From positions 33,914,001-33,978,000 of the forward strand of contig JBAIAC010000001.1 of the NCBI GenBank assembly GCA_037349315.1: 64,000 bases of DNA, in the 5' to 3' direction. Under the pieces are notes generated by a model. That model saw only the letters and a program-made list of their open reading frames with translations, had not been told where the DNA came from and made no database searches. This document shows positions 1-11,470 of this stretch, one piece after another; position 1 is the first letter of the stretch; every line of letters begins with the position of its first letter. A program made the position numbers and the translations under genes. This DNA is from Chelydra serpentina (taxonomy: Eukaryota > Chordata > Testudines > Chelydridae).

Positions 1-600
1 CTGCAGGATTTTTGTACACGGGGGAAGTTATTTTAGCTTCCTAAACAACTTGGTCCTATTTTTATATGCTCAGATAACCAAAAATAAAACAAAACCTTGC
101 TTTAAATGGAGTTAAGATTGACATACAGGTAAAAAAAATAAATACAGGGATGTTTTAATTATCTCAAAACAAGTGTTACAAATAGTAGAAATTCAGAGTT
201 ACTGTTGAAATTTTAAAAATCCAAACATGTTAAGGTGTGGCAATGTATATTAAGGCACCCAAACAACCTTAGCTGTACTCTGTGGTGGTACCAGGCAATA
301 ACTAATTATACTTTAATGCGTATTAGTATGTTTGTTACCAGGTAAAACTAATTTTTAAAGACCTGTTTGGATTTTTTTTTAATAACCTTATTCCCCTTGT
401 AACATCTTTAGAAGAACAAATTTGTTGGGCAACTGAGTGTGTGAGCATTATAATGTTGGCATGGGGGGACATATAAACTAACCCTTTTTTGCATGTTAAT
501 TTAGTGTAGTGTCAATGTGGGGACTTCCTTGGTGACTTCCTCCTCCCCCCACCCCCACCCCCCCGGTATTGATAAAAATGCACTTGAGTATTCTTAATTT
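1..600. other. AT-rich unique sequence, no gene seen
   Basis: AT-rich sequence without a coding frame, splice-flanked exon or repeat that I recognise. It holds a short C-rich tract (about 541-565), which is low-complexity. Confidence 0.6.
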
Positions 601-742
601 GTTAATTAATGCGCACTAGGGAACTTTTAGGTGATGCCAGCAGGATCTACACAGGCCAGTGAGTGTTGAACACATTGGTTCACTTTAGAATTCATGCTCC
701 TCTAGTGCCCATTGCTATACCATGTAGACAAGCCCTAAGTTT
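601..742. repeat. Possible small MITE-like repeat
   Basis: The segment contains GGATCTACACAGGCC near its left part and ends in ATGTAGACAAGCCCTAAG, whose reverse complement (CTTAGGGCTTGTCTACAT) resembles the GTCTACAC ends of the Harbinger-type elements elsewhere in the window. The interior is diverged and I could not fix a target-site duplication, so the boundaries are approximate. Confidence 0.35.
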
Positions 743-2060
743 ACCACGGGGGTGGGAGGTTATATATATGTGTACACACAAGCACAACTTTCTGTTCAAA
801 TTTCATTTTTCTTATAAAGAGCAGAAAAAAGGATTTATAATATATTTTGGTAAAATCTGATTAGAAAACCTCAATAGAAACAAATATAATAGAGTGAAGT
901 ACGAGAAGAAATTATTGCTGATGATTTCAACTTCTAATAAATTAAAAAGCATACATAACAGGCTGTAAAGAGAGATGTTTTCCAATGCCATACTTCATTC
1001 CACCTTCACAGATAAGTATGTGAATGAAGGGGAAACAAATTGTTGCAATACAGCAAATTTATACTATTTTTTGAGTGACAATGAATGAAATTTAAATAAT
1101 TCACTCTTGGCTGAAACTAAAAACTATAAATGTATTTTATCCCTTACTCTTGATTGACATACTGTAGCTTAGTGATAAGAGAACATTGTATCATCAACAG
1201 TAGGCGAGAACATATTCATGAGTTCTGAATTACAATCAAGAATGGGAGTGCACAACAGTTACATGCAATTTTTCAGGGAAAAGTGAAGTATTAATGATTT
1301 TCACAGAAACTACTGTTTTACTGCTTAAAAAAACTTATTTTTCCAGACTTCTTAAACCACGTTATCCCATTGTACAATGGAAAATTACATAACAAGAAAT
1401 TTCTGGTCGCCTTACAAGTCCCCCTGGATCATCTGAGCAGTACAAAGGTATTAGAGTGTCTTTGCAACCGTTTGGCTTGGGATTCCCCCAACATGGGGAT
1501 TCCACAATGGGTAAAGAGCCAACTCCTAAATAATCCTTCCCACCGCCCTCTGGTGCAGGAAATTTGTCATGGCAAGGAGGTTTGGGCTGAGCAGCATGCC
1601 TGGAGCACAATACACTTCAGCAATCCTCAGCTGGTGAACAGTTCCTTGGAACCTGGCAGAGAACCAGGGAGCTGTAAATGGCAGCGGTTGCATCATCCTG
1701 TCGCAATGTAGGATGTATGAGTTGGGCTTCTGATATTTATAGTAACTATATTTTTTCCTCTACCTTTAGGGGTCCTTGTTCATGTGCTAAACTTTGCCAG
1801 TTACATGATTTTCATATCCACTATACAGTGGCAGACAGGACTGAGTGGAGCTACCTTTGATGGTGATTTAGGGGCCAATTTTCAGATGTTTGGGCTCTTC
1901 AGTCTCTGTATTAGGCATGTGGAGACTAGGTAGAAAGAGACCATCTTCTAGACAGGTCATTAATATTTCTCAGTTCTAGTTTTGCTTTTAGAGCCCAAGG
2001 CATTAACTGTCAAGGACCATAATCATCAGTTCATACTATTTGGAGCAAGGCCAGTTAACC
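743..2060. other. Unique sequence, no gene supported
   Basis: Mostly AT-rich. About 1340-1720 is richer in GC and has an open frame of 113 codons on the plus strand (1370-1711), but its protein shows no domain, splice context or codon pattern that I recognise. I treat it as non-coding or an unclassified old repeat. Confidence 0.5.
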
Positions 2061-2120
2061 CTGTGATTTACACATCATCCTGTGATTTACAACAGTTATC
2101 TGTGATTTACAGATCATCCT
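2061..2120. repeat. Short direct repeat, three copies
   Basis: The 12-mer CTGTGATTTACA occurs at 2061, 2080 and 2100. The spacing of 19 and 20 bases is partly filled by a shared CATCATC/AGATCATC segment. It looks like a small local tandem amplification. Confidence 0.75.
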
Positions 2121-2289
2121 GAATATTTGTATTATTAGAAATTTAGAAGGCTCCTTTTTTAGCCATCTTTCCTCCGTGGGGCGGTTTGTTCACCAGGAGC
2201 AGAAAGAAGGCTAGGGAACTGAGGATGCTCACTTGAATTTGTATTTAATATCATATGTGATGCTGCACACAAAACTATAGTCAATCTGT

Positions 2290-2885
2290 TTAACCTCTGT
2301 CTGGTTCCAAAGGGCAAATCTGGGACCACTACCATCACCCATCTGCCTCTGCAGATTGATGTCCTACATTTCCTGGATAAAGTCAGTCTAACTTACACTG
2401 GGTTGGCAGAGCTATTTCTAGAGGAAGCAAATGCAATATTGGCCTGTATCAGGGTTTTGTTCGCTGAGGTTTGGATAATGCTTTATATCCATCACCCACC
2501 TATTAAAATTTCAAACCAGCGCCTGTGTGCTTTCTTCCATGTTGCACTTCATGCTTGGGAAGAACTACCTGCAATCATCTGCAGAGCTACCTAATTATCC
2601 CCCTTCAAATCCCTCCTTAAAATACTTTTACCATGATGCCTACAAAAAACTTGACAATGGTTAAGTTGCTGATACGCTAATACCACTGCCTATTATGCTG
2701 ACCTGTACTGTCTCATTGTTTCCTTGCCCCCTCAACTCCCATCTGTGTCATCTGTTGTCTTTGTCTTCTACGTAGATTGCAAACTCTTTGAGGCAGGGGC
2801 CATCTTTGTTTGTTTGTACAGTACCTAGCACAATGAGGTCCCAGTCTATGACTGAGCCTCTTAGGCACTGTGGTAATACATGAGC
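2290..2885 (+). mobile_element. L2-like LINE, 3' end remnant
   Basis: A decayed LINE tail. The translated stretch around 2515-2630 resembles the end of an L2/CR1-type ORF2: an AWEELP-type core (usually WNSLP) followed by FKSLLK. The 3' UTR at about 2775-2860 has the typical pattern of a GCAAACTCTTTGAGGCAGG block followed by TACCTAGCACAATG, as in L2-clade tails. The 5' boundary is uncertain and no intact frame remains. Confidence 0.5.
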
Positions 2886-2989
2886 TGAAAATGGGGGAGT
2901 TTGGGGGAGGGTATATGTGGGGTTTCTGGTTTGTTTGTTTTTTTATTTTATTTTCTGTTTTTGGTGGATTTTTTTGTTTCTGGTTTTTC

Positions 2990-4513
2990 CTTCTCGACGG
3001 GTGCTTAGAAGGGAAGGCTGTGACCGCTACAGAGGCAGAAGTGGTAGTGATCCAAAGAATGGAAGAGAAAGTGAAGATGACTGGATGTGGAAGGCCTGGG
3101 ATGTACATTATTCTGGAGAAGGTACCTGAAAGGTGCTTCATTTGCATGATGTGTTGCCTGGTAGATCTGATTGACAAGAAGATCCGCGGTTTGGAAATGC
3201 AGCTAGAAACTATGGTTAGGTTTCGAAGGGGATTTGAGCAGATGATGGAGGAAAGAAGAGAAGAGGCTAAAGGGAAACCCCAACACTTGCAGATTCATGC
3301 TGGACCAGAGAACTGTGAGGGTAGACTGCTGGATGAGGAAACGAGCCAGTGGAAGCATGTGACTATGAGATGAGGGCAGAGGAAAAGACCAGTTCGGAAA
3401 GGAGAAATAGAGCTGAAAAATAGGTTTGCTGAGTTTGAAAATGAAAGGGAAAGGCAGGCAGTAACAGAAGATGAGAGAGCCAGGAAGAAGAGAAGAGTAG
3501 CTAGTCCTACAAGAAGAGGGGAAGACACAAGGAGATAGTCAGAGTGTGGAGCTCCAGGAGGATAGAAGATGACTTACAGAAGGTTGCAAGTGAGAACAAA
3601 AGGGAAGAAGACTTTCAATTAGAAAAAAAACAGAAGAGGAAGACCGGAAAATGACACCACTATTAAGAAGAGGCAGGTCTCCGTAACTGGGGGCTCCCTA
3701 GTAAGAAGAACAGACATGCCTGTCACTAGAGCTGATCTGGACTATGGAATGGTGTGTTGTCTGTTGGGGACTGGGATATGGACCTGAGGCTGAAGAGGAT
3801 CCTAATGGGAGCAGGAAAGAATCCTCTGATTGTCCTTCACGTGAGAACAAATGATAATGTTGTATTCTTGCTGGGACACATCAAGGAAGACTGTTAGGCT
3901 GGGGAAGATGCTTTAAGAAATAGAGATTCAGGTGAACTTCAGTATGATTCTACCTGTTCCTAGAGGAAGAGAGCGAAGGTGAGACAAGTTTAAGATGGCC
4001 AAGAGATGGCTCAGGCAATGGTGCTGTAAGGAGGTCTTTGGAATGTTTATCGAACATTGCCTGGGAGGCATTCATAGACAGAGGAGTGTTCTCATGGGAC
4101 GGACTCCACCTGAGTAGGGAGGTAAATCTGGAATGGAGGTTGGCACAACTGATTAGAGGATACAGCAATGGAGAAAGGAACAACAGAGGGCAGGAGAATG
4201 AACAAGAGGAAAGATGTTGTCAGTACAGCTGATAGTGACAGTCAGGCGATGCTGACAGTAAAATGACTGTACCTAATCAAGTGAAGAATCTGGGTGAAGC
4301 CAAGCAGAAACAATTAAGATATCTGTACACCAGTGCAAGGAGCCTGGATAACAAAGTGGAGGAACTAGAATTACTAGTGCAAGAAGTGAAAACACATGAT
4401 ATAGGGATAATGAAAAATGGTGGCATGGTAGTAGTGACTGGAATACAGCTATTGAAGGGTATGTACTGTTCAGGAAAGACAGAAATAAAGGTATAGGTGG
4501 TGGAATAGCACAG
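2990..4513 (+). mobile_element. CR1-type LINE, 5' portion (ORF1 and start of ORF2)
   Basis: A degraded plus-strand LINE. Around 3130-3530 it encodes a Cys-containing, charged, helical stretch (PERCFICMMCCLVDLIDKK, then Glu/Arg-rich sequence). About 3680-4165 matches the esterase-like part of CR1 ORF1: a GGS(L)VRRT-type block, NPLIVLHVRTND near 3820-3850 (usually HVGTND) and DGLHLSRE near 4100. From about 4260 the ORF2 endonuclease begins (LRYLYTSARSLDNKVEELELL). Several stops and frameshifts break it. It ends abruptly near 4513, where DIRS sequence begins. The RT half is absent here. Confidence 0.65.
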
Positions 4514-4830
4514 CTCCTGATTACAGTCCTTCAGGCTGTCCCAGAAGATGCAGACTACCCTTCAGGACCTCCCGTTTGAGTGAGCAGGGCTCTTTTTGGA
4601 GCTTGACCGATGCGCAGCTCCATGGCCTTAAAGACTCCCATGCCACCCTCCGTTCCATGGGCCTACACACCCCTAAGCAGGCTAAAAAGCCGTTCCATCC
4701 CCCTCCGCCTCCATCAAGGTCCTGGGGTGTCCCCCGGTCCAGCTCCTACAGGAAGAAGGACAGAGACAAAGGATTTAAACAATGTCACCCTTCCATCTTC
4801 CCGTTCCTCTACCCAGCCTGGTTCTAGGAG
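4514..4830 (+). pseudogene. DIRS gag-like protein, C-terminal remnant (copy 1)
   Basis: The translated pieces match the end of the copy 2 gag frame: LQDLPF before a stop at about 4575, then LKDSHATLRSMGLHTP near 4627-4675, where copy 2 has LKDGRTIIRTLGMHTP. The N-terminal and Ser/Arg-rich parts are absent. Function in the family: structural protein of the retrotransposon particle. It is broken by at least one stop and frame changes. Confidence 0.6.
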
Positions 4831-4979
4831 GGTCCTCCCGAGGATGGTGCCCCAGTCACTTCCCAGGATCCACCCCCCTGCTCTTTCCTCAACTGCCTTG
4901 TGCTCCTTCTGCTCGGCCTGGTCATGGCTGACCTTGGACTCTTGGGTTCTTGACATAATATCTGCAAGCTGTACCCTGC

Positions 4980-5650
4980 AGTTCGTGGTTGACCCTCCCT
5001 CTCACCCCCTTCTGCCATCCCTCTTCAGGGACCCTTCTCAAGAGCAACTACTCATTCAAGAGGTCAAGAACCTCCTATGCCTGCAATAGAGGAGGTCCCT
5101 CCAGATTTGAAGGGGAAAGGGTTCTACTCCCACTATTTCCTAATCCCAAAAGCAAAAGGGGACCTCAGACCCATTCCATACCTGCACCGCCTCAACAAGT
5201 CGCTCAAAAAGTTGAAGTTTCTCATGGTGTCTCTGGTGTTCTTTATTCCTTCCCTGGATCCGGGAGACTGGTATGCCACCCTCAACTTAAATGACACATA
5301 TTTCCATATTTCCATTTTCCCAGGGCACAAGCGTTTCCTCCCTTTTGTGTTGGGCCACCTCTATTTCCAATTTACGGCTCTGCCCTTTGGTGTTTGCGAA
5401 GTGCATAGCACCAGTAACTGCTTACCTGAGGTGCTGAGGACTGCAAATTTATCTGTACCTTGACGACTGGTTAATAAAGGGCCGATCCCAGGATCAGATG
5501 CGGTGGTATCTCGATCTGGTTTGCTCCACCTATCGCAATCTGAGCCTATTGATAAGTGAGAAAAAGTCAACCTTAATTCCAGTGCAACACAGAGTTCATT
5601 GGAGCAGTCCTCGACTCGACTCAGGCTAGAGCCTTCCTCCCTGAGGCTTG
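4980..5650 (+). pseudogene. DIRS reverse transcriptase remnant (copy 1)
   Basis: The longest frame (5077-5463) reads EEVPPDLKGKGFYSHYFLIPK, then DWYATLNLNDTYFHI and LPFG, the fingers and palm motifs of DIRS/Ty3-like RT. The catalytic YLDDW lies at 5456-5470 but in another frame, so a frameshift separates it from the upstream palm motif. More stops follow. Codon changes relative to copy 2 are scattered, which fits long neutral decay. Confidence 0.75.
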
Positions 5651-6620
5651 GTTCCAAGCCATGGCAGACCTGATCTTGTGACTACAAGCCCATCCTCTCA
5701 CCACTGCTCTCACATGCCTGCAATTGCTGGGCCACATGGCAGCCTGTACTTCCGTGGTCTGGCACTCGCAGCTCCGCCTCAGGCCCCTGCAGGCGTAGTT
5801 GGCCTTGGTCTATGTCCCCAACAAACACAGCATGGACTCTGTGGTCAGGGTCCTGGACCACGTACTGTTGTCACTCACATGGTGGCAGAATCCTGCATGG
5901 TTTTGGAAGGAGTTCCCTTTGCAGCTCCATCCCTGTCGGTGATGCCTCCGATCTGGGGTGGGGAGCCCACCTGGGCAATCTCAGCACACAAGGTCAAGTC
6001 ATGTTCGCTCCCTACACTCAGGGAGCTCAGAGCGGTTCGCCTGGCCTGCCAAGCCTTTCTACCTCACATAAAAAGCAGGGTGGTCCAGGTCCTGACAGAC
6101 AATACAGCAGCTATGTTCTATATCAACAAGCAAAGCAGAGCCAGATCGCCTGCCCTTTGCCAGGAAGCCCTCAGGCTCTGGGACTTCAGTGTATAACACG
6201 ACATCCATCTCATAGCCTCACACCTCCCCAAGAATCAGAAACGCTTTGGCAGATCGCCTCAGCAGGTTTTTCTCATTTTGCATGAGTGGTCCCTCCAGCC
6301 GGAAGTGGTCAGCATCATCTTCCAGAGGTCGGGGACTCCCCAGGTGGAACTGCTCATGTCCAGGCAGAACAGGAAATGCCATGTTTTCCGCTCGATTCAG
6401 GGGATTAACAGAGGCTCCCTGTTGGACGCTTTTCTGCTTCCGTGGTTGGGGGCTCTGTTGTACACCTTCCCCCCAGTGCCGCTAATTCAGAATCCTCATG
6501 AAGATCAAGCAGGATAGGGTGAAGGTGATCCTCATAGTGCCAGCTTGGCCGCGCTAGCACTGGTTTGGCACGTTGCTGGAACTCTCAGTGACTGATCCGT
6601 TACAGCTACTGGTCAGGCCA
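5651..6620 (+). pseudogene. DIRS RNase H region remnant (copy 1)
   Basis: Frames around 5880-6200 carry the RNase H signature in pieces: TLRELRAVRLACQAF (REL..A block) and VLTDNTAAMFYINKQ, equal to the copy 2 motifs LHINVREPRAV and LTDNTTAMFYINKQ. Next come LADRLSR-like sequence (about 6245) and a region matching the LFATRENRK block (about 6345-6385, here LMSRQNRKCHVF). The reading frame shifts several times, so no product is expected. Confidence 0.65.
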
Positions 6621-6679
6621 GACCTGCTGTCCCAAAACCACGGGAGTCTTCTGCACCCGAACCTGGTGGCTCTGCACCT

Positions 6680-7723
6680 GACGGCTTGCCTGCTGCGTGG
6701 TTAAATGCGGAGGAGTAGGAGTGGTTGGCCGCTGTCCAGCAGGTCCTGTTGGGCAGTAGAAAGTCCTCCATCTGAATGACCTACCTGGCCAAATGGAAGC
6801 AGTTCGCTTTTTGGACCTTGGACAAAAGCATTCAGCCCAAGCGGCCTCGTTGCTGTTAATCCTGGACTACCTTCTGCATCTCAAGCGCCAAGGCCTGTCC
6901 CTTTCATTTATCAAGGTCCACTTGGATGTTATCTCGGCCTTTGACCTGCCGCTTGAGGGTAGGTCGGTTTTCGCCCAGGACATGACTGCAAGGTTCCTCA
7001 AGGGCCCCGAGCGCCTCTACCCTCACATCAGGGACCCTGTTTCTCCATGGGAACTGAATCTTGTGCTGTTACATCCCACCTTCAGACCTCTGGCTTCCTG
7101 CTCTCTCCTTCTCCTTCCCTGGAAGATCGCGTTCCTGGATGCAATAACATATGCCTGCCAGGTCTCTGAGATTAGGGTGCTTACCGCGGAACCACCCTGT
7201 ACGGTCTTCTACAAAGACCATGTCCAGCTGTGGCCACAGCTTTCCTGCCCAAGGTAGTCTCACAGTTTCATACGGGCCAGGACATTTACTTACCTGTCTT
7301 TTTTCCAAAGCCACGTAAGTCGGAGAAGGAGCATAGGTTGCATTTCCTAGATGTCAGGAGGGCACTACTAGCCTTCTACATTGAAAGGACCAAGCCATTC
7401 TGGAAGTCGACACAATTGTTCATTGCGGTGGCCTACAGGATGAAAGATCGTCCGTTGTCCACTCAAAGAATTTCTTCTTGGATCAATTTGCCTGCATTTG
7501 CTGCTGCTACGATCAGGCAAAGGTGCCCCCTCTGGCGATTGTCACAGCCCACTCAACCATGGCACAAAACTCTTTGGCAGCTTTCCTAGCCCAGGTGCCT
7601 ATCCAGGACATCTGTAGGGCAGCCACCTGGTCGTTCATCCACACGTCCCATTACGCACTTACCCAGCAGGCCCAGGATGATGCTGACTTTGGTAGAGCTG
7701 TGCTGCAAGCCGCTAGGCTGTGA
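6680..7723 (+). pseudogene. DIRS tyrosine recombinase, inactivated (copy 1)
   Basis: In the family this enzyme inserts the circular DNA copy into the genome. Two overlapping frames cover it (6793-7257 and 7230-7589/7478-7723). The first catalytic Arg region is changed: YACQVSEI, where copy 2 has SARRVSEL. The HxxR box reads HSTM, with ATG at 7559-7561 in place of Arg. The nucleophile region HTSHYAL keeps the Tyr (residue 59 of the 7478-7723 frame). With two of the catalytic Arg positions lost and frameshifts between domains, it is dead. Confidence 0.8.
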
Positions 7724-7762
7724 ACTCTGAGCCCATTTCCAGAGATACTGCTTGTGAGTCAC

Positions 7763-8108
7763 CTAGAATGGAATCTACATGAGCAAGCACTCAAAGAAAA
7801 AACAGTTACCTACCTTTTTGTAACTGTTGTTCTTTGATATGTGTTGCTCATGTCCATTCCATTACCCGCCCTCCTACCCATCTGTCGGAGTTGCTGGCAA
7901 GAAGGAACCGAGAGGGCGTATCGTCAGCGGCGCCTAATATACTAGCGCATGAGCACGGCACTTGATGGGGCGCCATAACCAACCCTACGGGTACCGCTAA
8001 GACAAAAATCATCAATGACTGTGCATGTGGACATACAGACAACTAGAATGGAATGGACATGAGCAAAACATCTTGAAGAACAACAGTTACGAAAAGGTAC
8101 GTAACCGT
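7763..8108 (+). repeat. DIRS 3' internal complementary and terminal inverted repeats (copy 1)
   Basis: Three related segments lie here: arm A 7763-7797 (TAGAATGGAATCTACATGAGCAAGCACTC), arm B about 7808-7863 in inverse orientation (TTCTTTGATATGTGTTGCTCATGTCCATTCCATT) and arm C about 8043-8108, complementary to B and its preceding TTACCTACC..TAACTGTTG sequence. Such complementary ends are the DIRS hallmark that templates circle formation. The same layout occurs at 32891-33203. Confidence 0.8.
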
Positions 8109-8215
8109 TTTTATCCCCATTTTGCAGATGGGAAAAATGGAGGTACAAAGATACTGACTTGCCTGAGACTAAAACAAAGCAAGTCAGAACAAGGAGACTC
8201 TCACTTCTAGTGCTC
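8109..8215 (-). mobile_element. MIR-like SINE fragment
   Basis: TTATCCCCATTTTGCAGATGGG followed by AAAATGGAGGTACAAAGATACTGACTTGCC is the reverse complement of the 3' part of MIR-type core-SINEs (CTGTAAAATGGGGATAA). It abuts the right end of DIRS copy 1, so that element may have inserted next to or inside an older MIR. Confidence 0.5.
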
Positions 8216-9961
8216 AAACAAACAAAGCCTCAAAAAAATGTAATAAATAGAAGAGTGATAAGTATGGGTTGCTATACTGTGTAAGTAGGAAATAAATGTG
8301 AAGCAAGACAGAAAAAAATGGAATGAAGATATGGAAGTAGAGAACTGACAAATGTTAGATGATTTTGTTTCTGTAGCATGTAAGGAACAAACAGTTAAGA
8401 AAACTGGTGTTGGATGTTCTATGGAAGGTTATCCTCTAGCAGCCCTTGTTGAGACAGAATGTTTACAGTCTTTGGTCTATGACACCTTTTGTTAATCCCA
8501 AATTAATCCGAGGTCTAGCATCACTTGGCTGTGCATGGACTAACAGGAATGATTGATGAACCTGCAAAGATATAGTTTCTTCTTTTTGAACTGTTATTCC
8601 ATGGAGGTTATAGTCTTTATGGGACTGGAAACTTGACGACAGCATATTGCAGTGAGAGAGTTAATAGTCAGCTAAAAAGAAGTGGGATAGTGGTAATAGT
8701 GCAAGGGGAGGAGTGAGAAATTAAATGGTATCTTTTTAGAAGTCTGCCTTATTGCTGCCTGCATTGCTCCTCTGGGATTTTTCTACTGAGTGCTAGAAAA
8801 TCAGCAAGCACTTCTTGAAAAACCTAGATGAAATTACTGCCATAAATTTTGATTTTTCTCATGGTGTAAAAACTTAATTTAGATGGGGAGGGTTTATTAC
8901 CAATGTTTTCTTGGCATGGCTAAGTTCAATTAATTTCAGATGACATGCTCCAGGGTTCTCTTGCTCTAATTTTTTTCTTTCCTTTTTTCCTCCCACTATG
9001 TGGAAAGTACAATTTGTTATTGGTTTGCCTTTGGCTCTGGAGACCTCATTAAAGACTCGGGAAAGGGTTTCTATCTCTTTTCTTTGACACCTTTCTGTTT
9101 TTTGCTGAACTTGGACCATTTGCATTGTCACATGGAAAGGAGTATAGGGGCTAGGAGTATAAAAGCTGTTGCTTATTGATTAGAAATTAGTATGGCAAAT
9201 AAAAAAATTGCTACTCTTTCAGTGTTATACTAAAATATGCATCACAGAGTCACATCATGCCTGCATTCCCATTTTAAAGCTGTTTAGACATGAGAACTGA
9301 TGTAATTTTTGTTGTTCTGACAGTTCATATGTAACATATCCATTTGTTTGATAGTAGGGAAAAGATGTGTGAGTAAATATAATATTATGTTGACTTCTGA
9401 GACATCACATGCTGCCATTTCAAGTTCTTGTTCCTATTAAAATACTTTAAGAGCATCTCTGCAAGCAGAAGTAATCTGGAATTTTTTAGACTACACAATA
9501 ATATAGGATGTATATAATGGGACTACAGAAGAGTCACAAGACTTGTTACGGTTTGTAAAGTGTGTAGGTAGGTATACAATGAATTTCTGCTAATCAAATT
9601 AAAATTAATGATTTTATAGGCACGATAATAAATAAAGGCACGATTGAAATCTTAAAGGCATAATCTTGCATTTGTGACTGCCTATAAATGTCTCAATAGG
9701 AGATTTGGGAGCCAATGTGCTGCAAGTACATTGCAAAAATGTTTCCTAGAACTGTAGGGAGCTTCACAGGCTGATGGGGTGGGAAGCAGTAGGGCTAGCC
9801 CTCTTGCCTCTCTCTTTTTCACTCACTTCAATCCCTGTTGGTGGTAGCATCGTGTAGTTGTGGCCTTACAAAATTCACAGCCATGAAATCCAGTCTTCTA
9901 CCCTGAAATCTGTTTTTTTGTGTGCTTTTACCCTATGCTATACAGATTTCATGGGTGAGAC
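8216..9961. other. Unique AT-rich sequence, nothing recognised
   Basis: No frame with domain content, no exon-like segment with both splice sites and no repeat that I could place. Confidence 0.5.
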
Positions 9962-10254
9962 CAGCATTTCTCAAATTGGGGGTCCTGACCCAAAAGGGAG
10001 TTGCGGGGGGGGGGGGGTCACAAGGTTATTTTAGGGGGAGTCAGGGTATTGCCACCCATACTTCTGTACTGCCTTCAGAGCTGTGCAGCTGGAGAGTGGT
10101 GGCTGTTAGCCGGGTGCCCAGCTCTGAAGGCAGCACCCCGCCAGCAGCAGCACAGAAGTAAGGGTAGCAGTACTGCAACCCCCCCCCTGCAATAACCTTG
10201 CAACCACCCCACAACTCCTTTTTTTGGTTGGGACTCCTACAGTTACAACAACAT
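9962..10254. mobile_element. hAT-type MITE with long inverted arms
   Basis: The left arm (CAGCATTTCTCAAATTGGGGGTCCTGACCCAAAAGGGAGTTG in parts) and the right arm (reverse complement CATGTTGTTGTAACTGTAGGAGTCCCAACC, then AAAGGAGTTG) are imperfect inverses. Both reach inward to a shared AAGGTTATT. The CTCAAA-GGG-CCTGACCC start is typical of hAT-derived small elements. The GC-rich centre includes a 13-base G run (about 10004-10017). Confidence 0.6.
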
Positions 10255-10707
10255 GATATTTCAGATTTAAATAGCTGAAATGACATTTGCTATTTTAAAA
10301 ATCCTTTGACTGTGGTGAAATTGACCAAAATGGACTGTGAATTTTGTAAGGCCCTACATATAGTCCTTGTAATCCTGAGTGCAAGGACCGTGTTGGTCCC
10401 TGGTCTTTCATTATGATGCAAGGGGACAGGAGGCTGCACCTACACAGGGCCAAGCATACGCTCACTCTAACTAAGGTGTTTTGGAAGATAAATGGAATAA
10501 AAAAGTTATTTATTCCATTTATAAAACTACTGTAGAATATCAGTTTATGTGAAATATAAATGGTTACTTCTCTCATTGATAAGCAGACAAATGGAGATAA
10601 ATGCACTGTGCATTGACAGGTTGCTGGCCCATGTAGTGTGGTACAGTCTAGTAATGAGGTTTAAACCAGTGTTCCTGTTCCAAAGGCAACATATCGTGTT
10701 TTACATG
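10255..10707. other. Unique sequence
   Basis: Nothing recognised between two small transposons. Confidence 0.5.
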
Positions 10708-11117
10708 CAGTTGCTCTCAACCTTTCCAGACTACTGTACCCTTGTCAGGAGTCTGATTTGTCCTGCGTACCCCCAAGTTTCACTTCACTTAAAAACTACC
10801 TGCTTACAAAATCAGGCATAAAACTACAAAAGTGTCAGAGCGCATTAATACTGAAAAAGTGTTTACTTTCTCATTTTTACCATATAATTATAAAATAAAT
10901 CAATTGGGATATAAATATTATACTTACATTTCAGTGTACAGTATATAGAGCAGTATAAACAAGTCATTGTATGAAATTTTAGTTTGTACTGACTTTGCTA
11001 GTGCTTTTTATGTAGCCTGTTGTAAAATGAGGCAAATATCTAGATGAGTTGATGTACCCCCTGGAAGACCTCTGTGTACCCCCCAAGGATATGTGTACCC
11101 CTGGTTGAGAACCACTG
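10708..11117. mobile_element. Non-autonomous hAT element, 410 bp
   Basis: It starts CAGTTGCTCTCAACC and ends GGTTGAGAACCACTG, imperfect terminal inverted repeats of hAT type (CAGTGGTTCTCAACC). The flanking 8-mers TTTACATG and TTTTAAAG agree at 5 of 8 positions, compatible with an old 8-bp duplication. The interior is AT-rich and non-coding with repeated GTACCCC motifs near both ends. Confidence 0.8.
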
Positions 11118-11386
11118 TTTTAAAGAAAAGACCATAGAGTTAAAATATCCCAAGATTTTGGCATAATTGATTCTGATTCTTTTTCTTGATTCCTCCCCTT
11201 CCCCACCCCCCAGTTGTTTCTGGCAATAGAGAGTGATTTTTATGGTGAATGCAGAATAGTCTATATGTGTGAGCATTATGTACAGTGAGAGCATAAGAAA
11301 TGTATAAGGCTTTTCAGTATATTCTCAGGAAGACTAAACAAAGGCCCTTTAGAAGTAAAATGAACAATTTGTTTTATCCATTGCAG
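11118..11386. other. Unique sequence before the candidate exon
   Basis: Contains a short pyrimidine-rich stretch. Nothing else recognised. Confidence 0.4.
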
Positions 11387-11470
11387 TGTGTTAATGTAAA
11401 ACACTTCCCAGAAAGTCTACTTAACAAAATTAAGAAAAAAATTGAGAAAGCTGAGAATTTAATTAATCAG
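11387..11470 (+). CDS. Candidate host-gene exon (84 bp, 28 codons)
   Basis: The segment is preceded by a pyrimidine-rich acceptor ending TTTTATCCATTGCAG (AG at 11385-11386) and followed by CAG/GTACCA, a good donor. It is exactly 28 codons in phase 0 and encodes a lysine-rich, helix-forming peptide (includes HFPESLLNKIKKKIEKAE). The upstream and downstream bases stay open only because the frame runs on. I do not recognise the protein and see no partner exon in the window, so the rest of such a gene would lie outside or be missed. It could be a chance arrangement. Confidence 0.35.

Larger units (their letters stand above)
4514..8108 (+). mobile_element. DIRS-type tyrosine-recombinase retrotransposon, decayed copy 1
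   Basis: A 5'-truncated DIRS element. In order it has the gag tail, reverse transcriptase, RNase H, tyrosine recombinase, then the complementary terminal segments. DIRS elements copy via RNA and integrate through a circular intermediate using the recombinase, so they leave no target duplication and have no LTR pair. All frames are broken. The order and protein motifs match copy 2 at 26-33 kb. The left junction abuts CR1 sequence and the left inverted repeat is missing, so this copy was truncated on or after insertion. Confidence 0.85.

Noticed and set aside
1370..1711. 113-codon plus-strand frame
   Set aside because: No domain, no splice sites in a convincing arrangement, and an antisense frame of similar length.
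10004..10017. G13 run as a functional quadruplex
   Set aside because: A homopolymer within a MITE; expected slippage product.
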